From: CAYRFF01 sp964423575
Lineage (GTDB): Bacteria; Bacteroidota; Bacteroidia; Chitinophagales; Saprospiraceae
Length of the DNA stretch: 64,000 bases
Assembly: GCA_964423575.1 (NCBI GenBank)
Contig: CAYRFF010000013.1
Location: 1 to 64,000 of the forward strand
Reading direction: 5' to 3'
Of this stretch, positions 1 to 9,000 are shown in pieces; position 1 is the stretch's first letter; each line of letters opens with the position of its first letter. Under the pieces are notes generated by a model. That model was not told where the DNA came from. It was given only the letters and a program-made list of their open reading frames with translations, and made no database searches. The position numbers and the translations under genes are program-made.

Positions 1-582
1 TTATCTTCCTCTCCAAAAATTTCTCAATGTTGCACTTCACTTTTGAACTTAGGTTATTATTCGGTAATAACTAAAAGCGATACTATTCCTCGCACGTTCT
101 TTGCGACTGTAATATCAGAAAAAGATGGGATAAGAAAAACCATAGAATACAGGTATAGCTTATATGCAAATGCAATTGTAGATACATCGGTGAACTATTA
201 TAAACTATCGGATGATGGTCTATATAAATTGCGAAATCGAAATAATAATAATGAAGAAGAATATTTCTTGTCTATAAAAGATGATACTTGTATAGTATAT
301 AATCATTCAGACCCTATTCTAAATGATGTATTAAGCACAAAACATTGTTTTATTGGTAAAGAGACTATTATGAGTGGACAAGATTCAGATAGTATTGAAA
401 CATACGTTTTTATAAAAAAAGTAGGTTTAGGAGAGGGTGTAACAACCAAAGTATATTACGATAAATCATTTTTATTAGTAAAACAAGAATATATAAAAGG
501 TTATAGTCCTGAATTTAATAGATATTTGACAAAAGATATTCCTGAAGGATTTGCTCTCTTATTAAGCTGTAAGTTCAAGTAA
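1..582 (+). CDS. Hypothetical protein, 5' end outside the window
   Basis: The frame is open from the first base of the window, so the gene very likely begins upstream; 193 codons of its 3' part are visible. A TTG at position 43 could serve as a start, but nothing supports it over a start further upstream. The visible part has a Cys-Cys pair at its residues 9-10, is rich in Asn, Asp and Tyr, has no hydrophobic segment long enough for a membrane helix, and has the alternating pattern of a beta-rich protein. I do not recognise the family. Its downstream neighbour, on the same strand about 90 bases away, is also unknown. AT-rich composition matches the rest of the window. Confidence 0.6.
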   Translation, partial: LSSSPKISQCCTSLLNLGYYSVITKSDTIPRTFFATVISEKDGIRKTIEYRYSLYANAIVDTSVNYYKLSDDGLYKLRNRNNNNEEEYFLSIKDDTCIVYNHSDPILNDVLSTKHCFIGKETIMSGQDSDSIETYVFIKKVGLGEGVTTKVYYDKSFLLVKQEYIKGYSPEFNRYLTKDIPEGFALLLSCKFK

Positions 583-670
583 TAAGTGCGAAACTAATAT
601 TTATCAATGCAATTTATGAGGGCGGCTGAAAGAGCATTCTTTAGAGTAGATAAAGCAATTAAATCACTCA

Positions 671-892
671 GTGATGATAATACTCAGTAAACTTATAGGA
701 GCCGTTATAATGCTCATTTCAGGCTATATGATCTGGTCTGAACTTACCGAAACTGAAGAAGAAGCGAATAGGCTTTTATATTGGAATGGATTGAAAATTA
801 GTATTATTTCTGGAGGAGTATTTGGCTTGATAAGTGGAGGGATATTAGTATTTACGGAAGTTACGATATGGGACTATATTGAAGCTTTTTAA
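671..892 (+). CDS. Small membrane protein with two predicted helices
   Basis: A 73-residue protein whose start is GTG at 671 or, one codon later, ATG at 674. Residues about 3-22 and 43-61 are hydrophobic and long enough to cross the membrane; between them lies an acidic segment (ELTETEEEAN). The second helix is Gly/Ser/Ile rich. No family is recognised and no function can be given. A 27-codon open frame (607-690) overlaps its start by 20 bases and could be a leader or chance. It is on the same strand as the unknown gene before it, so the two may be co-transcribed. Small two-helix proteins of this kind are common and poorly conserved, so confidence is moderate. Confidence 0.5.
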   Translation: MMIILSKLIGAVIMLISGYMIWSELTETEEEANRLLYWNGLKISIISGGVFGLISGGILVFTEVTIWDYIEAF

Positions 893-991
893 ATAGATGA
901 GGGGTTAAGGTCCGGTAATTATCTTATAGAAATTCTGTTAAAAACGGGACTTATCTTCTTAAGCCAACCACCCCGCCAAGCAAGCTTGTCA

Positions 992-1064
992 CCCCTCCAT
1001 CCTTCGTGTGCGCTCCGCTTCCACTTCGAGAACCTCAGCACAACGCTCAGGGACCATGGAGGGG
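992..1064. repeat. Inverted repeat with 9-base arms
   Basis: CCCCTCCAT at 992-1000 is matched by ATGGAGGGG at 1056-1064. The intervening 55 bases contain a block reading CTCAGCACAACGCTCAGGGA, similar in style to repeated intergenic sequences of Bacteroidota, but I cannot confirm copies elsewhere in the genome from this window. Confidence 0.45.
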
Positions 1065-1341
1065 AATTTAACTTCTGCTTTCTTTTTTCCACTAAGGCAA
1101 TAGCTTGGAAAGCGGAATAAAAATGAATAGCTTTAACCCGGATTCCTTTTTCTGCTCTTGTCCACTCCTGGGGGAAGAGGTGCCTAGGGGGAGAATAAAC
1201 CGAAATGTGAGGTTTACCCATGCCATTCAGAACTATCGAAAACCGAAAACTTCCGCCATGGGTAGATTACCATCATGATGTAAACAAAACCACTGGAACG
1301 GAGCTTTCACCAGCGATACTCGTTCGCTAAGCGGAAGTGCG

Positions 1342-1427
1342 GTTCCGCGAAACAAATAAACTATTTTGAAGAAGGATGTCCTAAGAAATAAAAACAGATG
1401 GAATAAATGGACCATCTTTCGCGGAAC
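1342..1427. repeat. Inverted repeat with 11-base perfect arms
   Basis: GTTCCGCGAAA at 1342-1352 is the exact reverse complement of TTTCGCGGAAC at 1417-1427, with 64 bases between. A smaller palindrome (GCGGAA 1331-1336 with TTCCGC 1343-1348) overlaps the left arm. The arrangement resembles a very small non-autonomous element, but no target-site duplication is evident. Confidence 0.45.
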
Positions 1428-1505
1428 AAAAGCATGTAGCGACCAAGCGAATCGAGGGTTTCAGCGCAGCTGAAAATCGCCTTTGAAAGCTCCTAGATTT
1501 TTTTG

Positions 1506-1534
1506 CTACTTTTTTCAGCGATGGAAAAAAGTAG
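1506..1534. repeat. T-rich hairpin, possible terminator or intergenic repeat
   Basis: CTACTTTTTTC (1506-1516) pairs with GAAAAAAGTAG (1524-1534) around a short loop. It lies about 160 bases downstream of the stop of the minus-strand protease gene, so it could end that transcript, but the stem is AT-rich and no separate T-tract follows on the minus strand. Confidence 0.35.
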
Positions 1535-1691
1535 ATATAGAATTTGAGATAACTTCCTTACTATAGCAAAATAATTGGCCCTATGGAATTCCAAAGCAAT
1601 GGTCAACAAAAAAGCTTAAATGAGCACAGGCAACACATGAATTTGTGTAAGCTAAAACAATCATTATCTCAGATAAGCAAAAGCAGTAGCC

Positions 1692-4600
1692 CTACTTCAC
1701 CAGCTTCCTATACGCTACCTTACCTTCATTCCTTATCTCCAGAATATAGAGCCCGGACTGTAAACCGGACAGCTTCACTATACGCTTAACCGAATTATCC
1801 ACATTGAAACTCTCAGCGAACATCAGCTTCCCTGATATATCCATAAGATTTAATTCTACGATACCGGAGAGCTCCGGAGAAAACCTAATATTCAATATAT
1901 CGTCAAATGGATTGGGAAAGACGACAATTGCATCCAGCGGAATTTCTTCAATTCCTGTAATTATCTCTACTTTTCTGACGATTGTATCAGAACCACAATC
2001 ATTACTTACAATTAAAGTAACATCGTATTCTCCCGGCTCGGTATAAACTACTGTCGGATTAGCTCCTTCCCCGTTCATCCCATTCCCAAAGTCCCATTCA
2101 TAACGACTTGCATACAAGGATGTCTGCATAAACTGAACCGTATCTCCTGACATCTCATAAACAAAATCAGCCACTGGAAGCGGATGTACCGTTATATATT
2201 CATCGTAATGGACTGTATCCGCTGAAAACTCATTAAATGCAATAAGTGTCACCCCGTAGGTACCCGGATTCACATATACAACGCTCGGGTTTTCATCCGT
2301 GGAGTTCTCCGGTGTACCACCCTCAAATGCCCAGTAAAACTCCATTCCTTCGCCTATAGATTGATTGATAAAATTGACTGTTAATGGCTCACAACCGGCG
2401 TTCTGACTTAGGTCAAATGCAGCTAGCACATCGCGATCAACAACATCCAATATGTACTCATAGGAATAGGGACCACAATCATTTTCTCCACTTAGAATCA
2501 CCGTATATTGACCATAGTCACTATAGCTGTGTATTGGATTTTCTTCTGTCGAAGTATTGCCATCACCAAAATCCCAAAAATAAGAAAGGGCACCTTCTGA
2601 AGTATTTATAAATTCAACTAAAAGCCCATTCAGATTTACATCAAAACTCAATTGAGGAAGTTCACAACATCTACTTTCAGCCACAAATTCTTTATACACA
2701 TCAGCTGAACAAGCATTGGGATCATTCCCAACATCAGAGCAGCCTATCTGATCCTCACTGAAAGTAAACATTTTCACTGTACAATCTACAAATCCCGTCT
2801 CTATACAACCCTCCGGCCCTGGATAAGACCGCACTTTTAACGTAAAGGTCACAGTCCAAGGTCCGGTATTTCCATCACCATATCCGCTATTGGGGCTGCC
2901 ATCAAAATCACATGGACAGGCGTCTTCACAGGCCTGCGCTGCATACCAACCCGCCGGCAATCCCTGACCATATACTATGCCGCTATTAATACAATCGGGA
3001 TCCATGAAATGACACATATCAATTTGCCCCAGGGAATCAGTATAAATAGAATAGGTTAATGTGTTTCCATTAAATCTAACATCGTCCTGGCGCCACCACT
3101 GCCATGTTGCACCATGACTATTGGGACCACTTGAAATAACGGGCATGCCATTTCCATCAAATGAAGCCGGGTCCCAGCCCGCCCCGAAGATGGGCACAAT
3201 TCCCTGCAGCCATTGCATGGATGTTGAAGTGTTATAGTTTGGGATGTAATATTCAAAACTCACTTCTTCACCCGGGATATAAGGTCCATTCAGAGGCGAA
3301 CCCATGGATGTCCCGGTTACCAGAAGGCGAGCTTGTGAAGTATCAGCTTGATCGTCTCTACTGATACAGTATTTTCCCTCTGCCAATCCTGTACTGACAC
3401 AGACTGAAAACCAACCCTCATCTTCTTCAGGTGTAGCAATTGCAAAGTAATAGGTCTTCAACGGTTGAACCGGCAAATCAGAAAGTGTAACACTTAGGCT
3501 TGTATCTGTCGTACAAGTCGTATAACTCGTACAATCTGGCATAAAAGCAATCGCCATTTCCTTTTCTTCATTTTCTTCAGACCTAACAGTTATCGTTGCT
3601 GTTTCCGCAAAAACATCTGTGGCAAAGGAGAAGAAAATAACAGACCACGTTTCAGGAATACATTCTCCAAATTCATTTCCCCCACTTGCACGTATATTAC
3701 ATGCATCAATACATACTTCTTTACCTAAAGTCTTAAGCGCCTGCTGGCTCACTAAAGCAGCAGTTTCACAAGTCTCATTTTCAGAACAACCCGGGGGAGG
3801 AATCCCGGCATCAAGACAGATAGTAAACTTCCCTGTATCCTGTACAGAAGTAGATATAAGGATATGATATGCCTTTCCCTCTTCTACATCGCTTACCAAT
3901 TCATACGGCGTACCTCCACAATATGCATTGACGATAAGTGGAGCCTCATAACAACCGGCATTAAAATCTAAAACCAGAATAGCCATTTCAGTTAGTCCAT
4001 CTACCACCACTTTCAACTTATTCTGCCCTGCCGGAATTATCGTCTGATAATAAACAGAACTTTCATAATACGACTCATTACATACTCCACCCCAGTCCGG
4101 CGTTGCACCTGCGGTTGTTCCGTTTTCACAAGAGCCATCCGGATTGATATAAACAGCAAAACACGGATTGTCATTATGCGGTGGCTCAACCGTATTGTCT
4201 TCCACTGCAACAGCTTCCTGGTGGCTATCCTCGCCACAAATATTTCTTACTGTAAACTCAACCAAGTACTCTCCATCCTCAGTATATCTGTGAGTCGTGT
4301 TTTCATCACTGCTTGAGTTTCCATCCCCAAAATCCCAGAAAAAGGTTTCTCCATAATCAGTAGTATTGGTAAAATGTACTGTCAACCCATCAATATCGCT
4401 AGCAAAGCTTACTATCGGGCTGGTAATTACAGAAATGTATGCTTCTCTCACAAGTGTATCTGTCCCAAACGAATTGATTGCAATAAGGCTTACTGTATAC
4501 TCACCGGCTGTCGGATAGATAACGTAGGGACTTTCATCCGTTGATGTCTCCGGGCTCCCGCCCTCAAAATACCATTCATAAGAATCGGCATTCTCGGAGT

Positions 4601-5861
4601 TGTTTATAAACAGTATTGCATTTCCTTTGCATATTTTAGGAAAATCTGTCGTAAAATCAGCAACCGGCTTATCTCCTCCTACCGTACACTCTTCAAGACA
4701 AGTTCCACTTCTTCTATTGCTTATTGTAGTGTTTATCGTGTTTATTGAGTTTGGTGACCAATCATTGGCTATTGTAAGGGTCGGTGCCATTATATAGGGA
4801 TCCCCCTCCGCATCATGCTCTGCGCCAAAGTTATGTCCGATTTCATGTGAGGCTGTTACTCGCAATGCCTCAGCATGCTCAGTAAAGTCTGTTAGAACAT
4901 GATATCGATTAAAAGTACATAAACCACCGGACCATGCAATACCTACGACATCATCATCCAATGTTCTCGCAGACCATAAACCTCCTAAGTCATGAAAGAC
5001 TTTAAAGCCTAGCGGACCTCTTGCCCAATTCGTAAATCCCAGCAGTAATTCATTGGCTTCAGTAGTAGAAGACCAGGGATCACAAGTCTCGCAATCGACA
5101 TAATAAGTCTCAACTATCTTATACCTTATTTCATCCGAAAAATCATCAGTATAATTTGAATTCATTGCATTCGTCACAGAAATAATCTGATTTTCAACTC
5201 TATGAATTGACCCGTATTTCTCATACATCGACCAGTCGGCGGCCAGTGCATATTCCACTTCGAGGCATTCTCCTGCAGCAACTTTCCCTGCAACTTCATC
5301 ACCTAACTGAGGTAGAGTTTCTCCGTGAGTCCCACAGTTTCCTTCAGGGATTTCATTCATATCCGCTATATCGTAAATGATAAATAATTCCTGGGGCAGA
5401 CTTTCGTCAAATGTCGCTATCGGCTCTATATAATACTTAGTTCCATAAGCTTCAATGTATCCGTGAAAGTAGGATTCATTTATAGTAATTTTAACAGGAA
5501 AACCTTCTTCTGTAAATCCTTTCATACCGCTAGCGATTGGACTGTCTATTTTAGCCCCCGAGCTGGTATGTCTGACATAATTATCTGAGATTATCCTCGA
5601 GTTTTCGAGATATAAGGTTGTATTAAAGAGACCAGCATTGAAGGCAACGGTTAGTGATGGAATCTGATAATTGGATTCAATCTGTAAGTCAGCAATATTA
5701 TCCAGATTTAGCTCAAAGGCAGAAAACGATTTAAGATTTTGTTCAAGTTTTGCTGAATGAATTTCATTCGTGAGAGGAATGGGCTTTGTGGTAAAGTCTT
5801 GACCATTTAAACCTAGTGTGACCAGTAAGACAGCTACTATAAGTAGGGAAATCTTTTTCAT
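1692..5861 (-). CDS. Secreted zinc metalloprotease, 5 PKD domains, T9SS type A sorting domain
   Basis: A 1389-residue protein with an N-terminal signal peptide (residues 1-20), a pro-region, and a reprolysin-like catalytic domain carrying HEIGHNFGAEHD (zinc ligands H339, H343, H349; catalytic E340) and a downstream Met in IMAP (M358). Two PKD domains follow (about 397-553), then a Cys-rich stretch of about 510 residues that I do not recognise (560-1070), then three more PKDs (1070-1302), and a C-terminal T9SS type A domain (about 1310-1389) starting near VFPNPF and ending in YRKLVK. Known role of the family: proteins with this tail cross the outer membrane by T9SS and are released or anchored at the surface. 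It is the shortest PKD set of three tandem paralogues. Substrate unknown. Confidence 0.88.
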   Translation of the reverse strand: MKKISLLIVAVLLVTLGLNGQDFTTKPIPLTNEIHSAKLEQNLKSFSAFELNLDNIADLQIESNYQIPSLTVAFNAGLFNTTLYLENSRIISDNYVRHTSSGAKIDSPIASGMKGFTEEGFPVKITINESYFHGYIEAYGTKYYIEPIATFDESLPQELFIIYDIADMNEIPEGNCGTHGETLPQLGDEVAGKVAAGECLEVEYALAADWSMYEKYGSIHRVENQIISVTNAMNSNYTDDFSDEIRYKIVETYYVDCETCDPWSSTTEANELLLGFTNWARGPLGFKVFHDLGGLWSARTLDDDVVGIAWSGGLCTFNRYHVLTDFTEHAEALRVTASHEIGHNFGAEHDAEGDPYIMAPTLTIANDWSPNSINTINTTISNRRSGTCLEECTVGGDKPVADFTTDFPKICKGNAILFINNSENADSYEWYFEGGSPETSTDESPYVIYPTAGEYTVSLIAINSFGTDTLVREAYISVITSPIVSFASDIDGLTVHFTNTTDYGETFFWDFGDGNSSSDENTTHRYTEDGEYLVEFTVRNICGEDSHQEAVAVEDNTVEPPHNDNPCFAVYINPDGSCENGTTAGATPDWGGVCNESYYESSVYYQTIIPAGQNKLKVVVDGLTEMAILVLDFNAGCYEAPLIVNAYCGGTPYELVSDVEEGKAYHILISTSVQDTGKFTICLDAGIPPPGCSENETCETAALVSQQALKTLGKEVCIDACNIRASGGNEFGECIPETWSVIFFSFATDVFAETATITVRSEENEEKEMAIAFMPDCTSYTTCTTDTSLSVTLSDLPVQPLKTYYFAIATPEEDEGWFSVCVSTGLAEGKYCISRDDQADTSQARLLVTGTSMGSPLNGPYIPGEEVSFEYYIPNYNTSTSMQWLQGIVPIFGAGWDPASFDGNGMPVISSGPNSHGATWQWWRQDDVRFNGNTLTYSIYTDSLGQIDMCHFMDPDCINSGIVYGQGLPAGWYAAQACEDACPCDFDGSPNSGYGDGNTGPWTVTFTLKVRSYPGPEGCIETGFVDCTVKMFTFSEDQIGCSDVGNDPNACSADVYKEFVAESRCCELPQLSFDVNLNGLLVEFINTSEGALSYFWDFGDGNTSTEENPIHSYSDYGQYTVILSGENDCGPYSYEYILDVVDRDVLAAFDLSQNAGCEPLTVNFINQSIGEGMEFYWAFEGGTPENSTDENPSVVYVNPGTYGVTLIAFNEFSADTVHYDEYITVHPLPVADFVYEMSGDTVQFMQTSLYASRYEWDFGNGMNGEGANPTVVYTEPGEYDVTLIVSNDCGSDTIVRKVEIITGIEEIPLDAIVVFPNPFDDILNIRFSPELSGIVELNLMDISGKLMFAESFNVDNSVKRIVKLSGLQSGLYILEIRNEGKVAYRKLVK

Positions 5862-6028
5862 AATTATTTCAATCTGTGCTGCAAAATAGATTCATTGGAG
5901 CCGAAGCTGTACAGCCAAGATAGGAAATATTTTTTATTATATAATAATTTTAACAATATGTCCCCAATTTTAGGCTGGAAACAGGTTAAAGTCTTGCACT
6001 TTTATACTTTAGTCAAATAAGTATATAC

Positions 6029-6058
6029 AAAAAGAGCCCGTCGTAAAACGACAGGCTC
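6029..6058 (-). terminator. Rho-independent terminator of the 12-PKD protease gene
   Basis: On the minus strand an 11-pair stem (GAGCCTGTCGT with ACGACGGGCTC, one G-U pair) closes a short loop and is followed at once by TTTTT. It lies about 30 bases past the stop codon, so the 12-PKD gene has its own transcript end before the 5-PKD gene. Confidence 0.8.
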
Positions 6059-6089
6059 CTACTTTTATCCATTAGACTCTTACTATCTT

Positions 6090-9000
6090 TTATTGTTTTA
6101 TCAGTTTTCTGTATATCGTCCCTTCTTGGTTTTTCACCTGCAAAACATAGACTCCCGGATGAATTCCCTCTATTGCTATATGCAGCTTATCAGCTGAAAG
6201 AGTATCCACTTTTTTCTGAACGATAACTTTCCCACTCAAATCTATAAGACTAATCTCTGTCTCTGTACTGATTTCATCCGTAAATTCGATTGCCAGGTAA
6301 TCATTAAAAGGATTGGGGTACACTCTAAATTGAGATCCTTGTAGTCCGTCTATAGCTGTCGTTATTCTAATAATCTTTTCAATCGAGTCTTCTCCGCAGG
6401 TATTCATTGCCCGGAGTTTTACCGTATAGCTTCCTACGTTACCATACTTATGACTTGGTTGAGAATTATTGATAATCGTTCCATCCCCCAGATCCCATCT
6501 GTATTGTTCGGCATAAGTGGACTTCTGGATAAATTGAACTTGATTGCCATCAATTACATAGTCAAAGTCCGCACGCGGAACATCGATGACCGTAATATAA
6601 TCTTCCTGAACTATCACATCCGTTCCACCGACATTTCCTATTTCAAGCGTCACTCGATATCTTCCCGGCTGATTATAACTCACAATGGGGTTCTCTTCAG
6701 TAGAACTGGCCGGCTGTCCACCTTCAAAGGTCCACAACCTGGATTCTACCACTCCTTCTGAAACATCAAAGAAGTCTACAGTGCCACCTGCACAGATTTT
6801 ATTAGTAGAAGCTGCCATCTGAGCATCCAGCGGAGAGCCCAAAAGGATTAGTACTGTCTTTTCCACTTCCCCACATTGACTATATACAGTTAAAGTAACA
6901 TTGTGGCTATTCAAGCCGTCCGTATACGTGTGCACAGGATTTTCTTCCGTAGAGGTATTTCCATCATCAAAGTCCCAGAGATAGGAATCGGCATTCTGGG
7001 AAAGGTTAACAAATGTAACCGTTTCATCTTCTACCGTATACTCAAAGTCTGCAGACGGTCTTGCAAGCACTTCGATATAATCTTCCCTAATGAGTGTATC
7101 TGACGAGATGCCGTTATACGCAACCAATCTAATACTGTAAATACCGGGACTAGTGTAAGTTACAGTAGGCTCTCGCTCTGTGGAAGTAGCAGGCGTTCCT
7201 CCGTTAAAGGTCCACTCATACTCCAGTTCGTTTCCACTGGATTGATTAATCATTTTCACGCTAAATGGAGCGCAACCTATCGTTTCACCGACAGAAAATT
7301 GAGCATTGGCAAAACCACCCGCACCCACGACAATAGTCTTTGTGCTGCTTCCACAATCATTGGTAGCCGTCAGTACCACAGTATAATCTCCATCTGAACT
7401 ATAAGTATGAGTAGGGCTTGCTTCTGTACTTTCATTTCCATCACCAAAGTCCCAGTGATAGGAGTCTGCATTCTGAGAATTATTTGTAAAAGTTACGGTT
7501 AAGCCATTTGTACTTGAGGTGAAATCTGCAGTAGGTTTATCATTTACGCTTATGTAGTTTTCCATTATCAAGGTATCTCTACCTAGCCCATTTTCCACTA
7601 TAAGTGTGACATCATAAGTTCCTGCAGAATTGTAAGTTACTTCAGGGCTTTCATCTGTGCTACTTCCGGGGCTTCCACCTTGGAACGTCCACCAATATCC
7701 GGTTACTTCTCCGTCATAAAGATTGGTAAAACTCACTGTCAAGGGAACACAACCGCTTGTTGTACTTCCTGAAAATTGAGCATTGGGAAAATCTCCTGCA
7801 GCAATTCTGATTGACTTTTGCGCTTCACCGCATTCATTACTGACGGTCAGAGTAACTACATACTCGCCTGATTCATCATAAGTATGCGTCGGGCTTTCCT
7901 CCGTACTCGTATTTCCATCACCAAAGTTCCAGTGATAGGAATCTGCGCCTAAGGATTCATTTGTGAAAACTATGGTCAAACCGTTTCTTACAGAACTGAA
8001 GTCAGCAGTAGGTTCATCTATCACAGTTATGTAGTTTTCCTTTACCAGACTATCTCTGCCAAGGTTGTTTTCTACGACGAGCGTCACCGTAAAACTACCG
8101 ACATTTTCATAAGTCACGACAGGATTAGCATCAGTACTGCTCGCGGGATTCCCACCTTCAAATGTCCACCAATAATTATTGACTTCTCCGTCATAAAGGC
8201 TCTGGAATTCCACTTCAAATGGAACGCATCCCACCTTTTTATCTGCTGTAAATTGTGCATTGGGATAATCACCGATACCAATATTTAATATCTTTTCAAC
8301 TTCCCCGCATTCATTGAATGCAGTCAAGATAACGGTATAATCTCCCGACGCACCATAGGTATGGGTCGGATCTATATCCATGCTCTCATTTCCATCACCA
8401 AAGTCCCAGTGATAGGAATCGGCGTTTTGAGAATTATTTGTGAAAACTACGGTCAGACCGTCTGTAACTGCTATAAAATCTGCAGTGGGCTTCTCCTTTA
8501 CAATAATATAACTATTCTTAACCTCAATATCCTCGCCTGACGAATTACTTGCAACAAGATAAACGTTGTATGTCCCCGCATTAAAATACGTAACTACGGG
8601 ATTGATATCTGTACTGGTCGATGGCGTTCCTCCATCAAAGGTCCATTCATAAGAAGTCGCTTCTGTAGAGTTATTTTCAAATGTAACTGTAAGTGGCGCG
8701 CACCCTTCCTGCACATCTGCTGAAAAATCAGCATGTGGAATGCCCGCTACTGTAACATCAACCTGATAAATAGATTGCCCGCAATCATTACTTGCTATCA
8801 GAGTAACGGTATATGTCCCTCCTTGCGTATACACATGAATTGGGTTTACATCCGTGCTCATGACGCCATCCCCAAAATCCCATTGGAAGCTTGTGGCATT
8901 CTGTGAACCGTTAAAGAACTCCACAAGAAGCCCAATTTCATTAAATGTAAAATAAGCTTCAGGCAATCCCATTACCTGAATATATCCTGTCTTGGTAATT

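Larger units (their letters stand above)
893..1691. other. Gene-free stretch with inverted repeats
   Basis: About 800 bases without a convincing gene. The part from roughly 940 to 1450 is richer in G and C than the flanks and holds three inverted repeats, listed separately. Two open frames on the minus strand (919-1221 and 1233-1415) have a composition dominated by Trp, Arg, Lys and Phe runs, no recognisable domain, and run through the repeats, so I do not treat them as genes. The picture is of worn-down mobile or intergenic repeat DNA next to the accessory protease cluster. Confidence 0.5.

Noticed and set aside
607..690. 27-codon open frame reading MQFMRAAERAFFRVDKA and ending before the small membrane protein
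   Set aside because: Too short to support without conservation; it overlaps the next start by 20 bases and could be a leader or chance.
919..1221. 100-codon open frame on the minus strand
   Set aside because: It runs through an inverted repeat, has a Trp/Arg/Lys-heavy composition unlike its neighbours, and no domain or start context.
1233..1415. 60-codon open frame on the minus strand
   Set aside because: It overlaps the 11-base inverted repeat and has no recognisable features.
1583..1789. 68-codon plus-strand frame over the 3' end of the 5-PKD protease gene
   Set aside because: Antisense shadow of a well supported gene.
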